From the NCBI GenBank assembly GCA_002794785.1, contig NBBA01000007.1, positions 124,001 to 188,000 on the forward strand: DNA of 64,000 nucleotides, given 5' to 3'. The first letter of the stretch is position 1. The number at the start of each line of letters is the position of its first letter. This document shows positions 46,576-56,752 of the stretch, piece after piece. The notes below the pieces were generated by a model. That model saw only the letters and a list, made by a program, of their open reading frames with translations, had not been told where the DNA came from and made no database searches. This stretch comes from Coniferiporia sulphurascens. Lineage: Eukaryota; Basidiomycota; Agaricomycetes; Hymenochaetales; Hymenochaetaceae. A program made the translations under genes and the position numbers.

Positions 46576-48762
46576 TTATCGAGGTCTCATAGCGTACATG
46601 GGCCTATCGTCGCTGTTATAATCTTTATCTTCATCGCCGTCGCTAATACCAGTGGCACCGGGCGGCCCGAACCCGAGGCCAAGTTCGAGGTCCCGCGGAC
46701 GTTTTTGGCATACGCCAAAGTCTGCGTCGATGGGTAGAGCGTCTATTGGCGTGTTTACCGCCGTTGATGCGGATGTACCTTCCTTACTTGTATCTAGTGT
46801 GTCTAGCGTGTCGAGATCCGTCCCACCGTGGATTGCTCCCTGTTTGCCGGATTTTGTTTAGTATAAAATCTCGCAAAAGTGATACATGGACGTTCTCGTG
46901 TTTCTCGTAAAAAAAAGTAACACGTACATTCGTAGAGAGGCCGCCTGGATGTGTGGTCATGCCGTTCGCTGTGAAGGGGCGGAAATTTGGCAAGTTGTGC
47001 GAGAGACCACCACCGCTGCTGTGCGGGTTGTTGTTTGAGAAGTTGAATGAACCCTATCGCGTTTTCCTGCATGGACGAAAGCAACGTTTTGCGCACGTTG
47101 AGCGAGGCAAGGTACGAGTTAACGTAGACTGTCGTGCGGTAATGCCGAATGCCGGATGCCGGAAAATAAAAATAAAATAAAGATCGAGGGTAAATCATTG
47201 CAAATGAGGATTATTAGGTGAGAGGACGGACATTTGCTGAGATTAAGGTAAAACGCGATGAAAACGAGCGTGGTGGGAAGCGCGGCGTAGCATATGAGCC
47301 CGGCCGCTGCGTCGAGCACGGTCAGCATACCCGTGTTGACCGTGTACAGTATCAGCTTGACGACAAGCGAGTCCGTCCTGTGGGGTTGTCAGCGTATAAT
47401 CCACTATTTGGATACAGTAAATATGACAGACCTTCTTGAGCCTGTACGGTTTGTCCACAGATAATAGCATAGCACGAGCGCAACACACGTGTCGGCACTA
47501 ATGTTCGACGCGAAGTTGAGATAGAAAAGGTTGGCAACGCCAATGAGGCCGGCGAAGGTCGCAATATGGAACGCCCTGACAGTGATAACTGTGGATAGGT
47601 TGTAAGTCCCTTCACCTCACCTTTCCCTTTTTTACTTTTACTTTATTTTATGAAATTTGAGAAAATTGGACGGAGGTATTAAGAAGCACAGGGACCGTTA
47701 CACATGGGAACATCCTCCTTCGGTTGAAGGGCAGGGATGTAAGTCGGCGACGGTGTGAATGGGTGTGAAGAACAGGAAAAATTAAAGAAGGAAGAGGGGC
47801 TTGATTGCAGAATTAATTCGGAGGAACGGAGATCTCGGATCGGGGTCTGCCGGACTCGGAGAAGTTGGCGCCGACCGGGAACCGGGTGAACGCTATTCTC
47901 GTCCGAAGTCGAAAAAAAATATGCAATGACCAAGAAAAAGGCAGAAAGACAGGATAAGAAAGAGAGGGAGTACGTACTTGTTCCGACCACGAGGTCAACG
48001 ACGGAGAGCGCGAGAATGACCCCTGTGATCAATTTGTTGCCATGGCTCACTTTGCGGGACACGTCGGCATAAGCAAATGACAGAGGGGATAGCCGAACGT
48101 ACGAGCGTAGATTCTTCGGGCAAAATACCTATTTTTTACGAACACGTTAGACCGGCCGAAGCGAACAGAGGAGCAGCGGATGACACGTACGTCCGGACAA
48201 TGAAGTCGCTTAGGGACTGGCGACAAATAGGGGTTTTGGTTTTTCAGATATCAGTATTCTTGACGTTTTGGACAAGCCACAGGGAGATGGCGTACCGTGA
48301 CAAACACATGGAGTTTTAAACTCCATACGGGGAAGAATATAGCCAAGGGGTCCGCATAGTTTGATACGAGATAGTAGTAGCATATCTGGCACGTGAGCGC
48401 CGCGTCAAAGGAGTCAATCAGCCAGACCAATAACACCTGCATGGGGCAACACGCAGGGACGGGAAAAAGACAGGGTTAAAGGGGCGCATGACATGCGGGT
48501 GGGGTAAAGGGCACGCACGCTGGATTTGATGAACCTCCTATCCCCGGGATATCGCTGGAAGTAAATGAATGTCTGGAGGCACGTCACGCCGTATAGGCTT
48601 GACGGCGGGCGCACGGACGTATTCAGATGCCGATGCACTTGCTAGAGCGGAGGTGTGTATATCGGATACTTACAAGACAGAAACGAAGCCACCGATGAGG
48701 ATTGCGCCGAGTGTGTTGTCGAACGACGTGGGGGTATCGGCGGACGTGGAGTTTGCGGACAT
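46576..48762 (-). CDS. DUF6534 family integral membrane protein (copy 2)
   Basis: Model complement(join(46576..46835, 46928..47128, 47232..47377, 47432..47588, 47978..48049, 48103..48128, 48191..48216, 48296..48436, 48519..48597, 48674..48762)): 10 exons, 398 aa, frame intact. It begins SFDNTLGAILIGGFVSVFLYGVTCLQTFIYFQRYPGDRRF (family first helix), then VLLVWLIDSFDAALTCQICYYY, LHVFVTSLSDFIVRTYF, LSHGNKLITGVILALSVVDLVVG, RAFHIATFAGL, VALVLCYYLWTNRTGS, the RTDSLVVKLILYTVNTGMLT loop, and FYVNSYLASLNVRKT. The C-terminal 85 residues are a polar acidic tail (DTLDTLDTSKEG). Two consecutive 26-nt exons (SLSDFIVRT and YFARRIYA) have exact counterparts in copy 3. Predicted plasma or internal membrane protein with about seven helices; function unknown. 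Confidence 0.9.
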
Positions 48763-51542
48763 GGCGAGGGTGCGCGCCGCCGGAGAATTTGGACTGCAGA
48801 CGACTAGGAGGGGCTATGGAAATGGGAGGGGGGAAGCAACGATGGCCGAGGACGTCTCACGAGGTGGGGACAGAGGGTGGGATACTTATAGTATCGTGCT
48901 GTCACTCGGCATCCAGGACGGGGTCGGCGCAGAGGGCCAGTAGCCAGTTGAAGGGTTGGTGTGTAATGAAAGCGAGCTGTGCAGCTAGCAGTATACCTGC
49001 GGACAACAAAAGGCGAGAAGTGGGCAGGGAGGAGGAGAAGGACGTTTTGCCTGGAAGAGCTGTTATATGCCGATGGAATTTGTGTATTACTGCTTCCCGT
49101 AATTGGATCCGCTTGGTTCTTTAAATATCCCCAGATCCCATCAGCCTCGGCTCGGCTCATCCCGGCCAGATCAGCGCTTCCCAGTTTGGTACAGTGGCTC
49201 ACATATTCTTATATTTATAACGCGCATATATTCAAGTTCGTCCCCTCGTCCAGCTCACTCCACCCAGAACATCTTTTATCAATCGTAAACCGTATTACTG
49301 CTACTTATCTCGGGCACCCAGCACAGAGAATTTCTAGTTTAATTAAGGCCCCAATCTCAAATTGAAGCCGGACAGAATCCTGGAGTTTGTGCGGTCCTCC
49401 TGGCTCCAACTCGGAACTATCCTTGTTGTCTCCTTCAGATCTGGCATGGCTGCCGGGGCTGGTCTGACAAACACGGCAAGTATACTTTACCGAGGCCGCT
49501 TAGTTAGGCGGTCCTCGGGCTCGCTGCCGATCACTGCCGCACCGCCTTTCAATAAACGAAACCCATGGACGTCGAAAACGATCCGTTCATGGAAAAAAGT
49601 TCTCCCTCGATTGGAAAGGCTCGTCTACCGTGCCTGAATATACATTTCCTCCCGCGCTCCTCTAATGCGAATTGAGGGGGTGAGACGTCCTGCCACTGCC
49701 TACAACAAGGTTCTTCCTTTTTTTTAAGGTTGAACCTTTGTTCTTTCTTTCAAGACCTCGGTATCTGAGGCACGCACTCACTGAAAATCTTTTGAGGCTA
49801 ATATTCCTAGTGTCTGCGAGCACCTAGATCATCGCGGAGAGACTCGGGCATCCTGTCGTCCCGGCCCGACTTTTTCGTTGCTGCCTTTCTCTGAGATCAG
49901 TCCCATCCATAAGCGCTACTATTGAGCGCCCGCATTTCCCAGAAGCAGCATGCGAGTGTTCTTGAAAAATAGCGGCGTCCGGGCTTGGAGCTACATAGAT
50001 CAAATGAATGCGAAATCAGTGACAAGATTTGAGAATCTCAGGCGCGGCGCTGCCGCCGCCGACTCGGAGCGCCCACAATCCTTCTCATCCCATCCCAGTG
50101 ATACAAAATATAGAAGACTGTATAAATATAAATGTGAAAATAAGTATGAACTGATCTCCCATCGGGCGCTCGCCTCATCTCTGGCGAGTGCAAATGCAGA
50201 TTACGAGCGTGTACTGATTTGATTGCTAAAGCGCCGTTGTAATTTGGCAAGGCCACCCAATCAGGTATGGGCGTATGCGCCACCTTTTCTTAGGATTACA
50301 TCAGATCTAGAGAAAGCCAAGTTCGCCCTTCTCAGACCAACTAAACGGAAATCAGTATAAGCCGACTTCTCTTCGAAGATGTGGCCGATGCTGCTACTGT
50401 CGCACGGTTCATGAGTGGGTAGGTGATACCGATATAGGTGAATCATGCAAGCTACACCTCCCATCTCCGCCCCTACTTTCCCTCACCTCGCGGCCAAGGG
50501 AAAATGTTGGGTAGGATTCAACCAGCATTAGCGTATATTCTCTAAATTGCCATCCTGGCTGTCTGAAAAGCAGAATATTTCACCATCCCCACCTTAGTAT
50601 CTGCTTCATTCCATATATGTTTCCATTTCTGATTCTATCATCCAATTGACGCAAGCAACGGCGCAGGTCAACCTGGGAGCATATATTTTTACTGCTTCCC
50701 GCAGTAACATTCTCTTTGCCCTTCGCCCTAGACCATTCTTACGATATGATTGATATTATCGATGTGGGAAAGGGAAAGCGTCGGTTTTCTTCGAAAATAG
50801 CGGTGGCGAGCTATCATCGCGCCGCTGGTGCCCGTGCCAATATCGGGCGCCGGCGCAGCCAGCTACACTTCTTCGTTGCCCATGCGCTGCGGCCTGTAAG
50901 CATACAGTACTAGTATCTCCAAATTCGAAGGACTCGGGTGCTTCCTTATTTAGGATATATACATGTAGCAGGCGATATATGAGGGGAGCTCTTCGATTTC
51001 CAGAAATATATACTACTTGTTGTCAGAGCGTCAGAATTTATATAAGACAAGAAAACGTCTCACTACGCACAGCACATATGAAGAGAAAAGCTCCCGAATT
51101 ATTGCGATCATCGCTGTACCTACTAAGTGTGTAAAGACCCATTAGTCGTCGGCGTAGTCGGATATCAGTACTCCTTTCCGTTTTCCCTAGTGACTTCCAA
51201 ATTGCCGTGCGGAAGGGATTATCGGTCCGCCGGCTGACATGCGTGGATAACGCTGCCTGCACAGGACGGATATTAGCGTGGCACGAACTTCAACAACTGA
51301 ACTCTCAGCCAGATTCAGGAGTATTCACACCAAACAACGTAAAGCAGAACAGAAAACCGGCACACTCTGCATAGAACAACAGTTCTCGACCGCGGGACAG
51401 GATCTGCGCGAGGCACGGTCCTGCTGCGCGTCGGAGGGCGACGTATTGGGCATTGGCATATCACAACAGAGTACATAAAAGCGCGGCTACGACATGCAAC
51501 AAAGACCGGGAGAGGGTGAGGGTAATTTTGGGGAGGAGAAGA
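48763..51542. other. 2.8-kb region with no recognised gene
   Basis: Contains the promoter of DUF6534 copy 2 at its left end. A 91-aa frame at 49362-49637 and others show no motif. Confidence 0.45.
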
Positions 51543-52247
51543 TCACAGACGACGACCGCGGCGACCACCCTATGACGCGACTAGTTAGAAACGTGCAAAG
51601 GCAGAAGAAAAAGCGCAGAGGAATCGAACCTTGCGCCTGGTGGAATCGGTCGGAACGGGGGTGACGTCCTCGATGCGGCCAATGCGCATGCCAGCACGGG
51701 CGAGCGCACGGAGTGCGCTCTGTGCACCAGGACCGGGGGTCTTCGTTCCCGTTCCGCCAGTCGCGCGAAGCTTGATGTGCAGAGCGGTGATTCCGACCTC
51801 GCGGCAGCGTGCTGCGACGTCCTGCGCGGCAAGCATGGCGGCGTACGGCGAAGACTCGTCACGGTCAGCCTTGACCTTCATGCCGCCCGTAACACGCGAG
51901 ATCGTCTCCTTGCCCGACAGATCAGTAACGTGTACGAAGGTGTCGTTGAAAGAGGCGTAGATGTGTGCGACGCCGAAGACGAGCTCGCCCTCTGCGACCT
52001 GCGGGCCGAGCGAGACGGTCGTCTCCTCCTTGGGTGTCTTTCCTTTCTTCGGGGGCTACAAAGGGAGAAAAAGTGGTTAGCAAACTGCTAAAATCTTAGC
52101 AAAGTGCATTGGCGCCGCGTCGTCGTTTCATGTCATCCGTCTTCCATCTGTCCCATCCATCACCCACAACATCAAATTTCACTCCGATTCTTTCTACAGC
52201 GTACACTTCTCGCATGATAAACCTCCTGTCGGTGAGTAACTCACCAT
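51543..52247 (-). CDS. RPS14: 40S ribosomal protein uS11 (S14)
   Basis: Model complement(join(51543..51569, 51630..52055, 52245..52247)), 151 aa, the standard length. uS11 is part of the small-subunit platform and binds 18S rRNA near the mRNA exit. The sequence is highly conserved: [75 protein letters not shown] and, in the last 27-nt exon, GGRRGRRL after STRRK. The coding part of exon 1 is just the ATG, followed directly by GTGAGT, a layout common in fungal ribosomal protein genes. The 189-nt first intron is the longest in the gene; I saw no complete C/D snoRNA boxes in it. Confidence 0.97.
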
Positions 52248-52727
52248 TTTGTGGATATTGGAGGTCTTGACGAAGTCTTGAGGCTACTGGACGAGGACGG
52301 AAGGCCGCTTCGCAAAACGATATCGGCTAAACATAGAATGATCACGTGGCTATTTGGACCCTAGAAGATCGATCTCCCGAATCTGGCAACTTTGTAGTAC
52401 GCTCACACACTTGTACATGATGTTACCATAGTGCAGCAACGCTCTGTCAAACGGAGGGATATCAATGCGTCTCAATAGGGTGGATCGCGAAAACTTCTTC
52501 TTTCAGTCACCAGCGTACTCATTGCCTATGGAAATACACAGCCGAAATCACCTGTTCAAGCCCACCATCGTTAATATTGCCACTGGCACCGTTGCAGCGC
52601 ACTGCCAGTGGAATTTTCCTTAACTATGCGAGGAAGGTATACGAGTTAATGAGTGCCAATTCGAGATTCAAATATCAGATATCCACTGATGTCCCCTAGT
52701 CGATCCCGGCGCGACACAGTACAGAAG

Positions 52728-52766
<39 letters not shown>

Positions 52767-53293
52767 GTCGACAGTACACGAGAAAGAAATGGTGGTCCCA
52801 TCTTGGTCCAATACGAGGTCACAAAAGTGCAGATTGATATTTGCATCATTACTTGAAGAAAAAAACACAGATTCAGAAATATTTTTTTATACTCGACATC
52901 AAGATCGAGCCCTACGTACGACATCTGGGTTCATTCAGTCCGAATGTATCCCAAAAAATAAGTGTACTGCCAGTACTTCCTCTAAACACTAATGCTGTGC
53001 CTCCACTAACAAGCGCCCACTGCCCCATTCCGCCACCATGCGCGATATAGCACAGACTTGTGATCTTCTACAAATCGATATGACTCGAAATTCAATGGAA
53101 GAAGTTCGATAAATGGTACCGCCGCTAGTATCCGACGTCAAGGCGTAGTAGCACATCCACCGGCCATAGAGCATACCGGTGTTCACGTCTGCCAATCGAC
53201 TTAAGTATCCACCACTCGACATGCTGGACTATGTATGGCCGCATGTGCTACTGTCCATACTCTATGATTGTGCGCCTGCCAGTGGAATCTGCC
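52248..53293. promoter_or_regulatory. RPS14 / BTB divergent upstream region
   Basis: About 1 kb with the RPS14 promoter and, at the right, that of the BTB gene. It holds a long A homopolymer (separate entry). No other feature recognised. Confidence 0.45.
52728..52763 (+). repeat. Poly(A) homopolymer, 36 nt
   Basis: An uninterrupted run of 36 A after GAAG. No reverse-transcriptase remnant or obvious target-site duplication flanks it, so it is a simple repeat; a retroposed tail cannot be excluded. Confidence 0.9.
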
Positions 53294-54343
53294 ATGGAAG
53301 TAACCACCACGTCCGACAAAATACGCGTCCATGCCTCGTATCCGTTCGACGACCCTCAAGCCGACTTGGTCTTGCGTTCCGTAGACGGGACCGACTTTCG
53401 AGTTATGAAATGCATCCTCGCCCTGTCGTCACCGGCGATCAGCCGCATCTTTTCCACCCGCAGCCCGGAACCCGAGCCCGTCGTCTCCATGCCCGAGCCG
53501 CGCAGCATACTCGACCCCCTTCTGCGAATCCTCTACCCCATTCCCTCTCCCGCTTTAAGCGATCTGGAAACAATCGGTGCCATCCTGGATGCTGCGCACA
53601 AGTACGAGATGGCTGACGCCTTCGCATATGCACGTGAAGCTCTGCGCGCGCGTCTTACAGGAGCCATAGGCCGTTGCAACTGCTCTGTAGAGGATCCTGG
53701 ATCTGAATCTGACGCGGAATCGGATACGGACGCGGTGTCGGACGCGGTCGCCATTTTCTCTCTAGCGTGTCTCTTCAGGTTAGAGGCTGAGGCGTGCCTT
53801 GCGGCGCGTGCATTTCTTGCTGGCCCACTCACTCATGCCTTCCGGCCGCAGCTGGCACACATCAGCGGCGCATCGTATTACCACCTGCTCGACTACCATC
53901 GTCGTGTTTGTGAAGCAGTGCATGCGCTATTCCTTACCTTTGATTACAGCAAGACCGTGCTCAGACACGTGCAGGTGCAAGATCATGTCTGCAATGAGAT
54001 GCGACGCGAGGATTACTGCTTGACAAGCGGGGAGAAAAGCGAGAGGGATACATGCGAATGGTGGTATCAAACCAGGGAGGAGGTTGCCTCAAAACTGTGC
54101 AAGGCCCCACTTGCGCGCGGAGTCCTCATGTCGTCGTCCGCCTCGAAGTATTTCAAAAACATCGAGTGCTATCAGTGCAGAGAGAAAGCATTCGAGGGCT
54201 GGGACAAGCTGAGAATGTTGACCCTGCTGCGCGTATCGGAGCTGGCGGATAAGGTAGGCAGGTCTCCGTCCATCGGAATATCCAAGAGATCGAGACTCAG
54301 AAGCGGCTTAGGTCGAACTTGTGCTTCCTTGGAATATGAATAG
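53294..54343 (+). CDS. BTB/POZ domain protein
   Basis: Single open exon, 349 aa from 53294 (an in-frame ATG at 53231 would add 21 residues). The BTB fold is at about 12-120: YPFDDPQADLVLRSVDG, DFRVMKCILALSSPAISRIF, PLLRILYP and DAAHKYEMADAFAYAREALR. The middle has an acidic insert (SDAESDTDAVSD), and the C-terminal half has a Cys-rich helical region (NIECYQCREKAFEGWDKLRM). This matches the large group of BTB proteins without kelch or MATH repeats that is expanded in Agaricomycetes; their role is unknown. BTB domains usually mediate dimerisation or cullin-3 binding. A possible donor (GTAGGC after ELADK) near 54254 means the last about 30 residues may be spliced differently. Confidence 0.88.
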   Translation: MEVTTTSDKIRVHASYPFDDPQADLVLRSVDGTDFRVMKCILALSSPAISRIFSTRSPEPEPVVSMPEPRSILDPLLRILYPIPSPALSDLETIGAILDAAHKYEMADAFAYAREALRARLTGAIGRCNCSVEDPGSESDAESDTDAVSDAVAIFSLACLFRLEAEACLAARAFLAGPLTHAFRPQLAHISGASYYHLLDYHRRVCEAVHALFLTFDYSKTVLRHVQVQDHVCNEMRREDYCLTSGEKSERDTCEWWYQTREEVASKLCKAPLARGVLMSSSASKYFKNIECYQCREKAFEGWDKLRMLTLLRVSELADKVGRSPSIGISKRSRLRSGLGRTCASLEYE

Positions 54344-55013
54344 CCAAGCGTCCTGACCCCGGTTCTGTATATAAAATCGGGCATGAGTTTTGTGTCTCCA
54401 AAAATGACTAACTGTTTCTGGTCGACTGGCAGTCCTCGCCGCTTGAAGCCATATTCACATCTCATTAGTTTTGCGCCGGAAGCATTCATTTTGGCCGGAG
54501 ATGCTACCACGCACTCTTTCTCCTTCACGGAACGCCACGAGGTTTTCCAGTTAGCTTGGGAGTAGCACGGGTGACGGTCACTGACGGCGCAGCAGCCTCT
54601 CTCGAAGACCCCCGTCTCCCCACGACGTGTTTCGGAAGCTCCTATTTCGAACAAGTAGGACCAGAGAGTAGATTCACACTATTGTGAAACATTGAGACAG
54701 TCGGTTGAATTTGGAAATGATGTTATCTTTGAGATAACTGACGGAAGCCGCGATAAGATCGTTTATATGTACCCTTCTGGCTCACGGGCCTTTGAGTCCG
54801 TGTGCCAGTCCAGCGGTATGAGAAATAGACGCTCTGCGATACGTTCTAGAGATGGGTGACTCCATAAGCTCAAGGGCTGGCGTGACCGGGATAGGGGTAC
54901 GAAGGCCTGTGCGCACATCTATAAAGATCTGATCCAGTGTGACGGGAAGCCCCGAATCGCTCTCTCTTCCACCCAACCTCTTCCACTCAACCACTCGACA
55001 TCGCTCAATAACA
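54344..55013. other. Intergenic region before the cyanase remnant
   Basis: 0.67 kb, presumably with the cyanase promoter. A TTTATATG box is at 54762-54769. Confidence 0.4.
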
Positions 55014-55313
55014 ATGGCTCCCAACCCGACGTGCACTGCGCTCGCTGCAGCAAAGGAGAGGAAGGGTCTTTCGTACGCGCAGATCGCGAGTCAGATCGGG
55101 AAGGACGAGCAGCACGTAATCGATGGTACGCATTCTATTACTACTACTTACTTCCAGTGTGAGTTAACGGCATGGCATCTCTGTATCGCCGTAGTGTGCA
55201 CTGGTGAAAAGCGCCCCACGGATGCGGAATTCGATGCGCTCGCACGTGTGCTCGACATCAAGTCGGTGCGTATAAGAGTCCCCACCCTGGTCCATCCAGA
55301 CCAGCTCATATAA
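55014..55313 (+). pseudogene. cynS: Cyanate hydratase, N-terminal part only
   Basis: Exons 55014..55125 and 55195..55265 (or on to a stop at 55311-55313) encode MAPNPTCTALAAAKERKG, SYAQIASQIGKDEQHVIDV and GEKRPTDAEFDALARVLDIKS, the N-terminal helical dimerisation domain of cyanase. The splice is GT-AG and the frame is intact. After a good GTGCGT donor at 55266 nothing follows that resembles the catalytic C-terminal domain (conserved Arg, Glu and Ser of the active site) in the next 1.4 kb. Cyanase converts cyanate and bicarbonate to ammonia and CO2; without the C-terminal domain this product cannot be active. Probably a truncated gene after a local deletion or rearrangement; a catalytic exon beyond a very long intron is unlikely since another gene starts at 56753. 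Confidence 0.8.
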
Positions 55314-56752
55314 CAGATGCCATACAGACGCCCGCACACGAAGGTGTACACGCAACCGCCTGATTCTCAAGTCCAAACACAGCAGCGGAGAATTCGAGAA
55401 TGTTGTTCGATTACGAGCGTTGTAAGAAAACCTCAAGCCGACAGACCATTTGTACAATACCTGCGCAGTAGCTCCGCGGTTGAAATTCCATATTCAGTGC
55501 ACTAAGATACCGCTAAGATATAAGAGTAGAGCTCAGAATCGTTGGGACCGCGGCAGACGATTTTTCCGGCAACGTCCACAAGTGAGACAAGACGTTACAT
55601 AATGCACGGCTTACGTTTTAGCCTCTACGTTATTGCCGTCAAGCTGATTCTTCGATGAATCCTTCATCTTTTGATTCCGTTTAATCTGTGGATGAGCCAC
55701 ATAAACCTTCTCTGTCAACCCGCTCATCTCTTATGGGCGCGTAGCCGTTATAGATTCTGCTCCCTCAAAGGGCAAACAGTTCAACTGCGAGCCATCAGGG
55801 GCGAGCAAAGACCAACTCAGGAGACCGTTTGACAGCTTGTTCATCATGTATAGGGACCCTTGTTATTACCGCTCTACCTGCGTAAAGAATGTTCTCTTTG
55901 CTCCTGTTGATTGCTCCGTGTCCATCCATCCAGGATAGAAGTGTCCATGTTATTTATGCCTGTCCGCACAACTTGCGCCGGTCCTGAGATGATGCACCTG
56001 GCGCGATGTCATCGCCGTGTATCGTAAGGATACTACAGTTAACAGGAGGGAAATAGGTATATGAATTAGGGCCATCAAAAGGATTACCTCCACTTCTGAC
56101 GCAAAGGGGCTGGGGGACAGGACCTCCGTCCCTGAGGATCGTGTATGGTGGGTCAATCTAACTTTGTATCTCGGACTCGGACTAATTTCCATTATATTTT
56201 GTTTCCGCTTGACATTCATAAATCATGTCTAAAGCGATGTGGTACGGCTATACGCAAATCATGAGCGACACGGACGATCTATATCTATTATCTATTAGTA
56301 CGAGCAGATGCAGTGCACTTCTTATCCATCACTGCACAAAACGCTAACTTGAAATTTCCTTGGCTGCCAGTGATACTGATTCTGAACGCAATCAGGTTCT
56401 CCGCCCATGGTCTTCGTTCTCTACTACAGGCTGGAGCGTTGATAGCTTCCAGCTCCTTAATTAAGGGACGGGAGTTCTTCCTTGATTGTTGGATCATGGG
56501 CTTGTTTGCTGCCTCAGTTAGAGACCGCGGGGGCACATGCCTCGGTAGCGCAGGGCGTGGCGACACCGCTATTTATAAACATACCGACTCCCAAACTCGG
56601 AAGAACCTTGTGCGCTTCCCACAGGACTTGCTCGTCTGGCGGCGCATAAAATCTCCCACCCGCAATGTCTTTCCTCACGCTACCGCCCATACGCGTCCTC
56701 CTTCCTCCCAACCGCTATCTCTATACACAAGCAACTGTGGAGTCTTTACAAT
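55314..56752. other. Region replacing the missing cyanase 3' half
   Basis: 1.4 kb with no recognised exon. A 62-aa open frame at 55317-55505 follows an AG and could be an artificial last exon of the cyanase remnant, but it has no similarity to the enzyme. The DUF6534 copy 3 promoter is at the right end, with a TATTTATAA box at 56570-56578, about 180 bp upstream of the ATG. Confidence 0.45.

Noticed and set aside
51610..51635. B-box-like GGTTCGATTCC on the minus strand
   Set aside because: It is the exon-intron junction of RPS14 (CGCAAG|GTTCGATTCC); no A box or cloverleaf is upstream, and the coding use explains it.
52056..52244. Possible C/D snoRNA in the first RPS14 intron (TGATG-like strings)
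   Set aside because: No matching D box (CTGA) and terminal stem could be found.
52728..52763. Poly(A) run as the tail of a retroposon
   Set aside because: No upstream element body or target-site duplication could be seen; kept as a simple repeat.
55317..55505. 62-aa frame after an AG as the last exon of cyanase
   Set aside because: The sequence has none of the catalytic-domain residues; the phase match is likely chance.
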